A DNA stretch of 64,000 bases from Maribacter sp. MMG018 (lineage in GTDB: Bacteria; Bacteroidota; Bacteroidia; Flavobacteriales; Flavobacteriaceae): assembly GCF_018100785.1 (NCBI RefSeq), contig NZ_JAGJEC010000001.1:1550001-1614000 (forward strand), written 5' to 3'. Below, in pieces: positions 47,901 to 55,737 of this stretch. Within the stretch, counting starts at the first letter, position 1. Each line of letters begins with the position of its first letter. A program made the position numbers and the translations under genes. The notes beneath the pieces were generated by a model. It searched no databases. It was not told where the DNA came from and saw only the letters and a list, made by a program, of their open reading frames with translations.

Positions 47901-49334
47901 ATGAAAAATTTATTTAGCTACACTATCTACTTTAGCCTTTTAATGGTGGTTTTGAGTTTTACCTCATGTCAAGATGAATTTGAGGAAATATCTACCGACG
48001 AACAAGAGACCATTACAGCTAATAGTGCTACCGCAAGTTTGGTTAAGAGTGCTTCTGCCAAAGATGGTTCTTTTGATGATGTTGTGGACAATTCTTCCTG
48101 TTTTGCCATTAAATTTCCGTATACGGTGTCTATCAATGGTTTAGAAATTGTTGTAGATTCTTATAAAGACCTATGGTTTTTAAAGGAGTTGGTTAAACAA
48201 TATGATGATGACTTTGGTGATATGTTGACCATTGTTTTTCCAATTACGATTACTTATTCCGATTTTAGTGAACTGACCATAAACAACCTTGTTGAATTTA
48301 GGGAATTGGCAAATGAATGTACTGGTGATCCGGTAGATGCCCGTATACCTTGTGTTGCGTTCGTGTACCCTATAAAGCTATTTACCTTCGACTTGAACAA
48401 TCAGCAAACGGGATCTGTTGAAGTGGAAAGCGATTTGGCGTTGAGACGTTTTTTTAAGGATTTGGACGATGACTCTTTGGTGAGTATAGATTTTCCTATC
48501 AGCCTTAAGAAAAGAGGGGGAGAAGAAGTGGTTGTAAATAGTAATGAAGAATTGGCAATCGCTATAGAATCTGCCAAGAACTCATGTATCGTAGATGATG
48601 ACTTTTTTGATGATGATTTTTATGATGACGATGACGACGATTGTGAAAATTGTAGTACCGACCAACTTACCGAAATGCTTTTAGCTTGCCCTTATTGGTA
48701 TGTTTATGAATTGAAATTGGAAAATGAAGGAGGTTTAGAGGAGGAATATGACAACTATTGGTTTTCTTTTAAAGAAAATGGAAATGTCAATGTAACTGTA
48801 AATGATGAGGTTTTTGAGGGGTCTTGGGCTGCAAGTAGTAGTTTGAATACCACGGCACTGGTAATCAATATTCCAGATCTTACGAATTTTAACGCTACTT
48901 GGCGATTGGACGAAATAGAAATTGGTGATGGTTTCAAGAAAATAGAGTTTGAGTTTGGCGATGAAAACGAGATGGTACTTAAAAGTGATTGTAGAGATGA
49001 AATACCTGCAGTATGTGAAACGGAAGTCATCGTAGAGACCCTAAATAATTGTACTTGGGATATAACCAATATAGACGGTACTTTCTTTGAAGAGCTTACC
49101 ATAGATTTCTCAAATTATAATATCCACGTTTATAGTGATGATGATAATGATGAAACCGAGAATGTTCTCGACGAAGGAAATTGGGAAATATCAGGAACAA
49201 CCATCACTTTTAATAGTTTAAGTATGACTTTGGCTAATTATGTAGGTGAGTGGGAGATTGTTTCTTGCGAGCCCGAACGATATAAACTTCAAAGAGGAGA
49301 AGAAATTATTGTGTTGACCAAAGATTGCGACTAG
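47901..49334 (+). CDS. lipoprotein with two pairs of internal repeats and Asp-rich linker
   Basis: 477 aa; lipobox Cys23 (VLSFTSC). No family I can name. Two alike units fill the first half: about 66-140 (CFAIKFPYTVSINGLEIVVD ... LTIVFPITITYSDFSELTIN) and about 150-233 (CVAFVYPIKLFTFDL ... VSIDFPISLKKRGGEEVVVN), each ending in a Cys. A linker of almost pure Asp with Phe/Tyr (about 234-252) follows, possibly Ca-binding. Two lipocalin-like units close it, each with a Cys-x-W start (ACPYWYVYELKLE; NCTWDITNIDGTFFEE) and a KSDC or TKDC end. It is divergent from the sigma gene and shares the ECF-type element, so it likely belongs to that regulon; its job is unknown. Confidence 0.85.
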   Translation: MKNLFSYTIYFSLLMVVLSFTSCQDEFEEISTDEQETITANSATASLVKSASAKDGSFDDVVDNSSCFAIKFPYTVSINGLEIVVDSYKDLWFLKELVKQYDDDFGDMLTIVFPITITYSDFSELTINNLVEFRELANECTGDPVDARIPCVAFVYPIKLFTFDLNNQQTGSVEVESDLALRRFFKDLDDDSLVSIDFPISLKKRGGEEVVVNSNEELAIAIESAKNSCIVDDDFFDDDFYDDDDDDCENCSTDQLTEMLLACPYWYVYELKLENEGGLEEEYDNYWFSFKENGNVNVTVNDEVFEGSWAASSSLNTTALVINIPDLTNFNATWRLDEIEIGDGFKKIEFEFGDENEMVLKSDCRDEIPAVCETEVIVETLNNCTWDITNIDGTFFEELTIDFSNYNIHVYSDDDNDETENVLDEGNWEISGTTITFNSLSMTLANYVGEWEIVSCEPERYKLQRGEEIIVLTKDCD

Positions 49335-49470
49335 TGGTCGAATAGCATAAAGCCATCCAAAATACACCGCCGACAGTAAAGAGTTGGGCCTCGTTGGTGG
49401 TGTTGATGGAGGTTTTTAACACGACTTGGTAGTTGAAAATTAAAACCTTTTTACCCCACTATTTATAAAT

Positions 49471-49502
49471 AAGGAGCATCCGTTTTACGGATGCTCTTTT
49501 TG
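49471..49502 (+). terminator. terminator after the repeat lipoprotein
   Basis: GAGCATCCGT (49474-49483) pairs with ACGGATGCTC (49487-49496) around TTT, then a T-run. The 136 bp between the lipoprotein stop and this hairpin hold nothing I can identify. Confidence 0.85.
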
Positions 49503-49522
49503 TTTGTTATATTTTGGCGGGG

Positions 49523-49557
49523 TTTATGCCCGATTAGCGTTGATATTATTAAATTTG
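49523..49557 (+). promoter_or_regulatory. putative ffh promoter
   Basis: TAAATTTG at 49550-49557 is an exact -7 box. TTTA at 49523-49526, 23 nt upstream, is a weak -33. The box ends 24 nt before the ffh ATG. Confidence 0.5.
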
Positions 49558-49581
49558 CATTCCCCTTAAAATTGCAATAAG

Positions 49582-50913
49582 ATGTTTGATAATTTAAGTG
49601 ATAAGTTAGATAAGGCCCTTCATGTACTAAAAGGTCATGGGCAAATAACGGAGATCAATGTAGCGGAGACCACCAAAGAGGTTCGTAGAGCCTTGTTGGA
49701 TGCGGATGTCAATTTTAAAATTGCCAAGGAATTTACCAATAGGGTAAAAGAGAAGGCTTTGGGGCAAAACGTTCTTACGACCCTGCAGCCAGGGCAATTG
49801 ATGGTGAAGATAGTAAAAGACGAACTTACTGCCTTAATGGGGGGTGAGTCGGAAGGGATCAACCTTTCCGGAAATCCTTCGGTAATTTTAATGTCAGGTC
49901 TTCAAGGTTCGGGTAAAACAACCTTTTCTGGAAAATTGGCCAACTTTTTAAAGACGAAGAAATCTAAGAATCCGTTGTTGGTAGCCTGTGATGTGTACAG
50001 GCCTGCGGCAATAGATCAGTTGCACGTGGTCGGGGAGCAAATAAATGTTCCGGTATATTCCGATAGGGACAATTCGGATCCGGTGGCCATAGCAAAAGCA
50101 GGTATAGCCAAAGCGAAGGCAGACGGTAATAATGTGGTAATAATAGATACTGCGGGCCGTTTGGCCGTAGATGAAAAAATGATGTCGGAAATATCCGATA
50201 TACATAAGGCCATATCACCACAAGAAACTCTTTTTGTAGTGGATTCGATGACAGGTCAAGATGCTGTAAATACGGCAAAGGCATTTAACGATGTTTTGAA
50301 TTTTGACGGTGTTATCTTGACAAAATTGGATGGTGATACCCGTGGTGGTGCGGCCATCTCCATTAAATCTGTTGTAAACAAACCCATTAAGTTTATAGGT
50401 ACGGGAGAAAAAATGGAAGCCATTGACGTCTTTTACCCAGACCGTATGGCAGACCGTATTCTTGGTATGGGAGATGTTATTTCGTTGGTAGAAAGAGCTC
50501 AAGAACAGTTCGACGAGGAAGAGGCCAGAAAGATCCAGAAGAAAATCGCGAAGAATAAATTCGGTTTTGACGATTTTCTCAATCAAATTCAGCAAATAAA
50601 GAAAATGGGTAACATGAAGGACCTTATGGGGATGATACCCGGAGCAGGTAAGGCCTTAAAAGGGTTGGACATAGACGATGATGCCTTTAAACATATCGAA
50701 GCAATAATTTATTCCATGACACCTGATGAACGTTCAAACCCATCAAAATTGAATGCAAGCCGAAAAAAGCGAATAGCAAAAGGTAGTGGCAGACAAGTTC
50801 AAGAGGTCAACCAACTGTTAAAACAGTTTGACCAGATGAGTAAAATGATGAAAATGATGCAAGGCGGTGGCGGTAAAAAAATGATGCAGATGATGAGCGG
50901 CCTAGGGCGCTAA
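49582..50913 (+). CDS. ffh: signal recognition particle protein Ffh (SRP54)
   Basis: 443 aa, normal length. It binds signal sequences on the ribosome and hands them to FtsY. N domain 1-90; G domain with MSGLQGSGKTTFSGKLANFL, ACDVYRPAAIDQL, IIDTAGRL and ILTKLDGDTRGGAA; Met-rich M domain at the end (IQQIKKMGNMKDLMGMIPGA, QFDQMSKMMKMMQGGGGKKM). It is 44 bp before folD on the same strand. Confidence 0.98.
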   Translation: MFDNLSDKLDKALHVLKGHGQITEINVAETTKEVRRALLDADVNFKIAKEFTNRVKEKALGQNVLTTLQPGQLMVKIVKDELTALMGGESEGINLSGNPSVILMSGLQGSGKTTFSGKLANFLKTKKSKNPLLVACDVYRPAAIDQLHVVGEQINVPVYSDRDNSDPVAIAKAGIAKAKADGNNVVIIDTAGRLAVDEKMMSEISDIHKAISPQETLFVVDSMTGQDAVNTAKAFNDVLNFDGVILTKLDGDTRGGAAISIKSVVNKPIKFIGTGEKMEAIDVFYPDRMADRILGMGDVISLVERAQEQFDEEEARKIQKKIAKNKFGFDDFLNQIQQIKKMGNMKDLMGMIPGAGKALKGLDIDDDAFKHIEAIIYSMTPDERSNPSKLNASRKKRIAKGSGRQVQEVNQLLKQFDQMSKMMKMMQGGGGKKMMQMMSGLGR

Positions 50914-50957
50914 CAAAACGGTAGAACCAATTCTAATATAATTGTATTTATAGTGCC

Positions 50958-51842
50958 ATGGAAATACTTGACGGTAAAAAAGTATCAAATCAAATAAAGG
51001 AAGAGATCGCTGCCGAGGTAGCAAAAATGAAAGAAAGAGGAGAAAAGGTTCCTCATTTGGCGGCAATTATCGTTGGTAACGATGGTGCCAGTCTTACGTA
51101 CGTGGGTAGTAAAGTGCGTTCTTGTGAACGTGTGGGCTTCGAGTCTACCTTGATAAAAATGCCCAGTACCACTTCTGAGCAAGAACTTTTAAACAAGATC
51201 CACGAGCTTAACGATAATAAGGATATCGATGGCTTTATAGTGCAATTACCATTGCCAGAACAAATAGATACCCAAAAGGTGATCATGGCGGTGGATCCCG
51301 ATAAGGATGTGGACGGGTTTCATCCTACCAACTTTGGAAAAATGGCCCTTGATATGAGTACTTTTATTCCTGCTACGCCATTTGGTATTTTAGAGTTGTT
51401 GGAACGCTATAATGTGGATACCAAAGGCAAGCATACCGTAGTGATCGGAAGAAGCCATATCGTAGGTAGACCTATGAGTATTTTAATGGGAAGAAAAGGA
51501 TGGCCAGGTAATTCTACCGTAACATTGACACATAGCCATACAAAGAATATTACCCAGATTATTTCCCAGGCAGATATTGTAATATCCGCACTCGGGGTTC
51601 CTAAATTCTTAAAGGCCGAAATGGTTAAGGACGATGCCGTAATTATAGATGTCGGTATCACAAGGGTGCCAGATGATACTCGGGAAAGAGGGTATTATAT
51701 AACGGGTGATGTAGATTTTGAAAATGTAAGTAAGAAGGCGTCGTATATAACCCCGGTGCCGGGAGGTGTAGGCCCTATGACCATAGCAATGTTGTTAAAG
51801 AATACACTGCTTGCCAGAGAAAGACATAGAAGTAGAGATTAA
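50958..51842 (+). CDS. folD: methylenetetrahydrofolate dehydrogenase/cyclohydrolase FolD
   Basis: 294 aa, normal length; interconverts methylene-, methenyl- and formyl-tetrahydrofolate. Visible: ASLTYVGSKVRSCERVGFES with the catalytic Lys and Tyr, DGFIVQLPLPEQID, PDKDVDGFHPTNFGKM, the NADP-binding VVIGRSHIVGRPMSILM and TPVPGGVGPMTIAMLL. Its stop overlaps the start of the terminator stem. Confidence 0.98.
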   Translation: MEILDGKKVSNQIKEEIAAEVAKMKERGEKVPHLAAIIVGNDGASLTYVGSKVRSCERVGFESTLIKMPSTTSEQELLNKIHELNDNKDIDGFIVQLPLPEQIDTQKVIMAVDPDKDVDGFHPTNFGKMALDMSTFIPATPFGILELLERYNVDTKGKHTVVIGRSHIVGRPMSILMGRKGWPGNSTVTLTHSHTKNITQIISQADIVISALGVPKFLKAEMVKDDAVIIDVGITRVPDDTRERGYYITGDVDFENVSKKASYITPVPGGVGPMTIAMLLKNTLLARERHRSRD

Positions 51843-51870
51843 AAAATGCCCCGACGGGGCATTTTTTTTT
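51841..51870 (+). terminator. terminator after folD
   Basis: AAAAAATGCCCC (51841-51852) pairs with GGGGCATTTTTT (51856-51867) around GAC, then T residues. It begins inside the folD stop codon. Confidence 0.9.
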
Positions 51871-51942
51871 AGTATATAATTTTAATCCCCTGTAACATTT
51901 CAAGTATTATCTAGTCTAATATTTCACTAAACAAAATCTATC

Positions 51943-53985
51943 ATGATGAAATCAAATTACTTAAAAATGGGGGCTTTAGCGGTCTTTGTTTTGTCTTATG
52001 CCTGTAAGACCGATGTTAAAGAGGAACCGACAAAGGAATTGACCTCGGGAATTTTGCAGGAAAACATGGATCTTAGTGTAAGACCTGGGGACAATTTTAC
52101 GGCCTATGTAAACGGTACTTGGGTTAAGAATACAGAAATTCCTGCAGACAAAGCCTCGTATGGTGTTGGGTATATGGTTCATGAAGAGTCTGAAGAGAAT
52201 GTTAGAAAAATAATAGAGGAATCGGCTTCGGGTAATTTTGAAAAGGGGTCGGACGAACAAAAGGTCGGTGATCTTTATAAATCATATATGGACCTCGATA
52301 CAAGAAACGAATTGGGGGTAACACCTTTACAAGATGAGTTCGATAAGATAGATGCGATCAAGAATTATGATGAATTGGCGACCTATTTTGCCTATGCCAA
52401 CAAGTACGGTCTAAATGTTCCCTTGGGCTTGTTCGTTTATCAAGATTTTAAAGATCCTACCATATATACGGTATATGCTTGGCAGGCAGGGTTAACATTA
52501 CCGGATAGGGAGTATTACCTAAAAACGGATGAACGGTCAAAAGAAATTCAAACAAAATATGTAGCGCATATTGAGAAAATGTTCGACTTGGCCGGATTGC
52601 CGAACGGAACTTCTTCGGCAAAGACCATAATGGATCTAGAAACCAAAATAGCATCCAAGCATTTGGAAAAGGAAAAAACAAGAGACTTGGTTGGTTTGTA
52701 CAATATGTTTCCGGTAGATACCTTGTCCAATATAATGCCAAATTTTAACTGGTCGAATTTCTTATCGGAAGCAGGTTTGCAAAATCAAGATAAGTTAGGG
52801 TTGTTGATGTTGGACTATACAAAAGCCTTGGACGGTATTATTGCCGGCACCGATTTAAGTACTTGGAAAACCTATTTAAAATGGGGCGTGTTAGACTCTA
52901 ATGCGTCTCGCCTTACAGAAGCCTTGAACCAACAGAATTGGGAGTTTTACAGTAAAGAGTTAAGAGGGATAAAAGAACAAAGACCATTATGGAGAAGAGG
53001 GGTGTCTGCAGTAAACGGTACACTTGGTGAAGTAGTGGGTAAGGTATATGTGAAAAGGCATTTTCCGCCAGAAGCCAAACAACGTATGGAGACTATGGTA
53101 GAAAACTTGCTAAAAGCATATGAGGTGAGTATAAAGGAGTTGGATTGGATGAGTGATGAAACCAAAAAAGAGGCGTTGGACAAATTGAGCAAGTTTACAC
53201 CGAAAATCGGATATCCCGACAAGTGGAAATCCTATGATATAGACATTAAGGCAGATGATCTATATGGAAATATCCACAGGGCCAAATTAATGGAATACAA
53301 TAGAGAGCTTGCCAAATTGGGGCAGCCTATAGATAAGGATGAATGGGGAATGACGCCCCAGACAGTAAATGCCTATTACAATCCTACGATGAACGAGATT
53401 GTTTTTCCGGCAGCAATACTACAACCTCCCTTTTTCGATTTAAATGCAGAAGATGCGATTAATTATGGGTCTATAGGTGCGGTAATAGGTCATGAGATAG
53501 GGCACGGTTTTGATGATACGGGCAGCACTTTTGATGGCGATGGTGCCATGAGAAATTGGTGGACGGATTTTGATAAGGAAGAATTTAAGAAACGCACCGC
53601 CGCTTTGGTAGACCAGTACAATAGTTATGAGGTTTTGCCAGATGTTCATATTAACGGTGAGTTTACCTTGGGTGAAAATATCGGTGATTTAGGTGGCCTT
53701 AGTATAGCACTTAAAGCGTATAAGATGTCTTTAGAGGGTAAGGAGTCTCCTGTTTTAGATGGTTTTACCGGCGAACAACGTGTATTTTTAGGATATGGGC
53801 AAACTTGGCTGAACAAACAGAGAGATGAGGCCCTAAGGGTGCAAATAAGTACCGACCCCCATTCCCCTGCAGATTATAGGGTGAACGGAATTGTGAGGAA
53901 CGTACCTGAATTTTATACGGCATTCGATATCAAGGAAACAGATTCATTGTATCTATCACCAGAAGAAAGAGTTAAAATCTGGTAA
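51943..53985 (+). CDS. M13 (neprilysin-like) zinc metallopeptidase lipoprotein
   Basis: 680 aa, the usual size of M13 enzymes, with a lipoprotein signal (VFVLSYAC, Cys21), so probably periplasmic or surface-bound. M13 peptidases cut short peptides. The zinc motif is HEIGH at 517-521, the third ligand Glu578 in GENIGDLGGL with Asp582, and the substrate-binding NAYYNPTMNEIVFPAAILQP precedes it. The N-terminal helical domain starts DLSVRPGDNFTAYVNGTWVK. Single gene between two terminators. Confidence 0.96.
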   Translation: MMKSNYLKMGALAVFVLSYACKTDVKEEPTKELTSGILQENMDLSVRPGDNFTAYVNGTWVKNTEIPADKASYGVGYMVHEESEENVRKIIEESASGNFEKGSDEQKVGDLYKSYMDLDTRNELGVTPLQDEFDKIDAIKNYDELATYFAYANKYGLNVPLGLFVYQDFKDPTIYTVYAWQAGLTLPDREYYLKTDERSKEIQTKYVAHIEKMFDLAGLPNGTSSAKTIMDLETKIASKHLEKEKTRDLVGLYNMFPVDTLSNIMPNFNWSNFLSEAGLQNQDKLGLLMLDYTKALDGIIAGTDLSTWKTYLKWGVLDSNASRLTEALNQQNWEFYSKELRGIKEQRPLWRRGVSAVNGTLGEVVGKVYVKRHFPPEAKQRMETMVENLLKAYEVSIKELDWMSDETKKEALDKLSKFTPKIGYPDKWKSYDIDIKADDLYGNIHRAKLMEYNRELAKLGQPIDKDEWGMTPQTVNAYYNPTMNEIVFPAAILQPPFFDLNAEDAINYGSIGAVIGHEIGHGFDDTGSTFDGDGAMRNWWTDFDKEEFKKRTAALVDQYNSYEVLPDVHINGEFTLGENIGDLGGLSIALKAYKMSLEGKESPVLDGFTGEQRVFLGYGQTWLNKQRDEALRVQISTDPHSPADYRVNGIVRNVPEFYTAFDIKETDSLYLSPEERVKIW

Positions 53986-54004
53986 AAGATTTTTATAGTA
54001 AAGA

Positions 54005-54039
54005 AAAACCTTCAACCTTTAAAAGTTGGAGGTTTTTTT
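54005..54039. terminator. bidirectional terminator between M13 peptidase and small lipoprotein
   Basis: AAAACCTTCAAC (54005-54016) pairs with GTTGGAGGTTTT (54025-54036) with one G-T pair, around an 8-nt loop. T-runs lie on both strands, so it serves both convergent genes; it touches the small lipoprotein's stop codon. Confidence 0.82.
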
Positions 54040-54184
54040 ATTCTGGTAATTTTGATATTTCAATGCCTGTTTCGGTAGAGTCGTTGGGTGTTAGAATATC
54101 AATATCATTACTGTCGTCATACTCGCAGCTAGCTACCAAGATTACGGTTGTTGCTAAAATTAGAATTCCTGTTATTTTCTTCAT
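54038..54184 (-). CDS. small lipoprotein, 48 aa
   Basis: A short gene easily missed. ATG at 54184, stop at 54038. The N-terminus is a textbook lipoprotein signal: KKITGILILATTVILVASC, lipobox VASC with the Cys at residue 20. The mature part is only 28 residues and acidic (EYDDSNDIDILTPNDSTET). Such a protein would be fixed to a membrane with a short acidic tail. It is convergent with the M13 gene and shares its terminator. No homologue is known to me. Confidence 0.72.
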   Translation of the reverse strand: MKKITGILILATTVILVASCEYDDSNDIDILTPNDSTETGIEISKLPE

Positions 54185-54565
54185 AATAATTTGATTTTAA
54201 AGGAATAAGAATTTTGTTCGTTCATGAAATATTACAACGTTTAAAAATTAAAAATGGTATAAGGCCTGTTGTTTTAAAGAGCGAAAAAAATGTCAAAATA
54301 GAACGGTATTCGGTCAATGGCCAAAAGGCGTTTTATTGCTTTAATGTCAAAAAAAGCGTAAAGTGTTTTAAAATAAATAAGGAGATGATGACGAACCTTG
54401 GCGTTTATTCTTGTTTGTAACTTTTATTTATTGAATCGTTAAAGTTGTCAAATAATCCAATTTATGTTAATAAAAGATTATTTTGTGCTACGATTTAATG
54501 ATATTGGAATCTAATGCAGTTTTTTTCCTTGGTTAGAAACTCTGTTGGTTTCGAATAGCCTTGGC
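54185..54565. other. 381-bp intergenic region before the histidine kinase
   Basis: Very AT-rich and flanked by divergent genes. It contains a 68-codon open frame (54214-54420) that starts at a TTG, is Lys-rich and has no recognisable motif, so I do not call it. No clear TAnnTTTG promoter, hairpin or repeat was found. Confidence 0.5.
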
Positions 54566-55624
54566 ATGAAAATAAAACTAAAACCTTTTTTTGAGTCATC
54601 TGTAGATATGCTTTGCATAGCGGATTATGCAGGGTATTTTGTTGATATAAACCCGGCCTTTGTTAACTTATTGGGATATACAAAAGAGGAGCTGTTTTCA
54701 AAAAAAATCAATGAGTTCGTTTTTGAAAAGGATAAGAGAGATACGCAGCAGGTAAGGGATGAGATGTTGAAGAATACCCCAATAGTGAATTTTCAGAATA
54801 GATATGTAAATAAGGCAGGTGATATAATATGGCTCTCATGGAGTGCTGTACCGGTAGAGGAAGAAAAATTGGTGTATGCCATTGCCAAAGACATCACACA
54901 TGAGGTTCAGCTTAGAAATCAACGAATTCAAGAGTTTTCCAAGCTTAAAAATGTAAACGAAGATCTTTTTCGTATAAATTATACAACGTCTCACGATTTA
55001 AGGGCTCCTATCAATAATATGCTTTCCTTGTTCAAGATGTTGGATTATGATCATGTAAAGGACGATGCCACACTTCAATTGTTGGATTATATAAAAATGT
55101 CGGCCCAGGGTGTTAAGGATTCTCTTGAGAATTATTTGGATTTGATACAAACGGTGGGAGAGAAATCACATGATCTTAAAGAGGTATATTTTGAAGAGGT
55201 ACTTTCTAGGGTGTTGAAAAATATTGGGTCGTTGTTGACCAGCTCTAATACTAAAATGGAATACGATTTCTCATCGTGTGAAAGTACTTGCTTTAATGAT
55301 ATATATATAGAAAGTGTTTTTCTGAATTTAATAACAAATTCGGTAAAATATGCCCGACCGGGAATCGCTCCGGTAATTAATATTTCTACAAGTATCGAAG
55401 AGGGACAAAAACAATTGATTTTTTCTGATGAGGGTCAAGGTTTTGATATGGAAAAAAATGGGCATAAGATTTTTATGCTCAACGAGCGTTTTGATAATCG
55501 GCAAGAAGGAAAGGGAATAGGGCTTTATCTAGTATATAACCAATTAAGAAGTTTAGGCGGTAGTATTTCGGTAGATAGTGAGCCTGACAAGGGCGCTACA
55601 TTTTGCATTCAGTTTCCCAGCTAG
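54566..55624 (+). CDS. PAS-domain sensor histidine kinase (soluble)
   Basis: 352 aa from the ATG at 54566; a TTG at 54545 would add seven residues. PAS domain about 8-115 (DMLCIADYAGYFVDINPAFV, NLLGYTKEELFSKKINEFVF, plus a PAC-like AGDIIWLSWSAVPVEEE). Histidine phosphoacceptor domain with TTSHDLRAPINNML (His143). ATPase domain with N-box NLITNSVKYARP, G1 DEGQGFDM and G2 GKGIGLYLVYNQLRSLGG. No membrane helix, so it senses something inside the cell. No response regulator is adjacent. Confidence 0.92.
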   Translation: MKIKLKPFFESSVDMLCIADYAGYFVDINPAFVNLLGYTKEELFSKKINEFVFEKDKRDTQQVRDEMLKNTPIVNFQNRYVNKAGDIIWLSWSAVPVEEEKLVYAIAKDITHEVQLRNQRIQEFSKLKNVNEDLFRINYTTSHDLRAPINNMLSLFKMLDYDHVKDDATLQLLDYIKMSAQGVKDSLENYLDLIQTVGEKSHDLKEVYFEEVLSRVLKNIGSLLTSSNTKMEYDFSSCESTCFNDIYIESVFLNLITNSVKYARPGIAPVINISTSIEEGQKQLIFSDEGQGFDMEKNGHKIFMLNERFDNRQEGKGIGLYLVYNQLRSLGGSISVDSEPDKGATFCIQFPS

Positions 55625-55737
55625 TTCGTACGGTAATTCGAAAATCAGATTTTTGTAGTCGCTTTTAAAATGTTTGTTATTAGAATTACAAATAGATGAA
55701 TGATTGGTTATCTTTAAGGTAACAATCAACCACTATC

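Noticed and set aside
54214-54420. 68-codon plus-strand open frame before the histidine kinase
   Set aside because: TTG start, no signal peptide or motif, Lys-rich composition expected from AT-rich DNA; probably chance.
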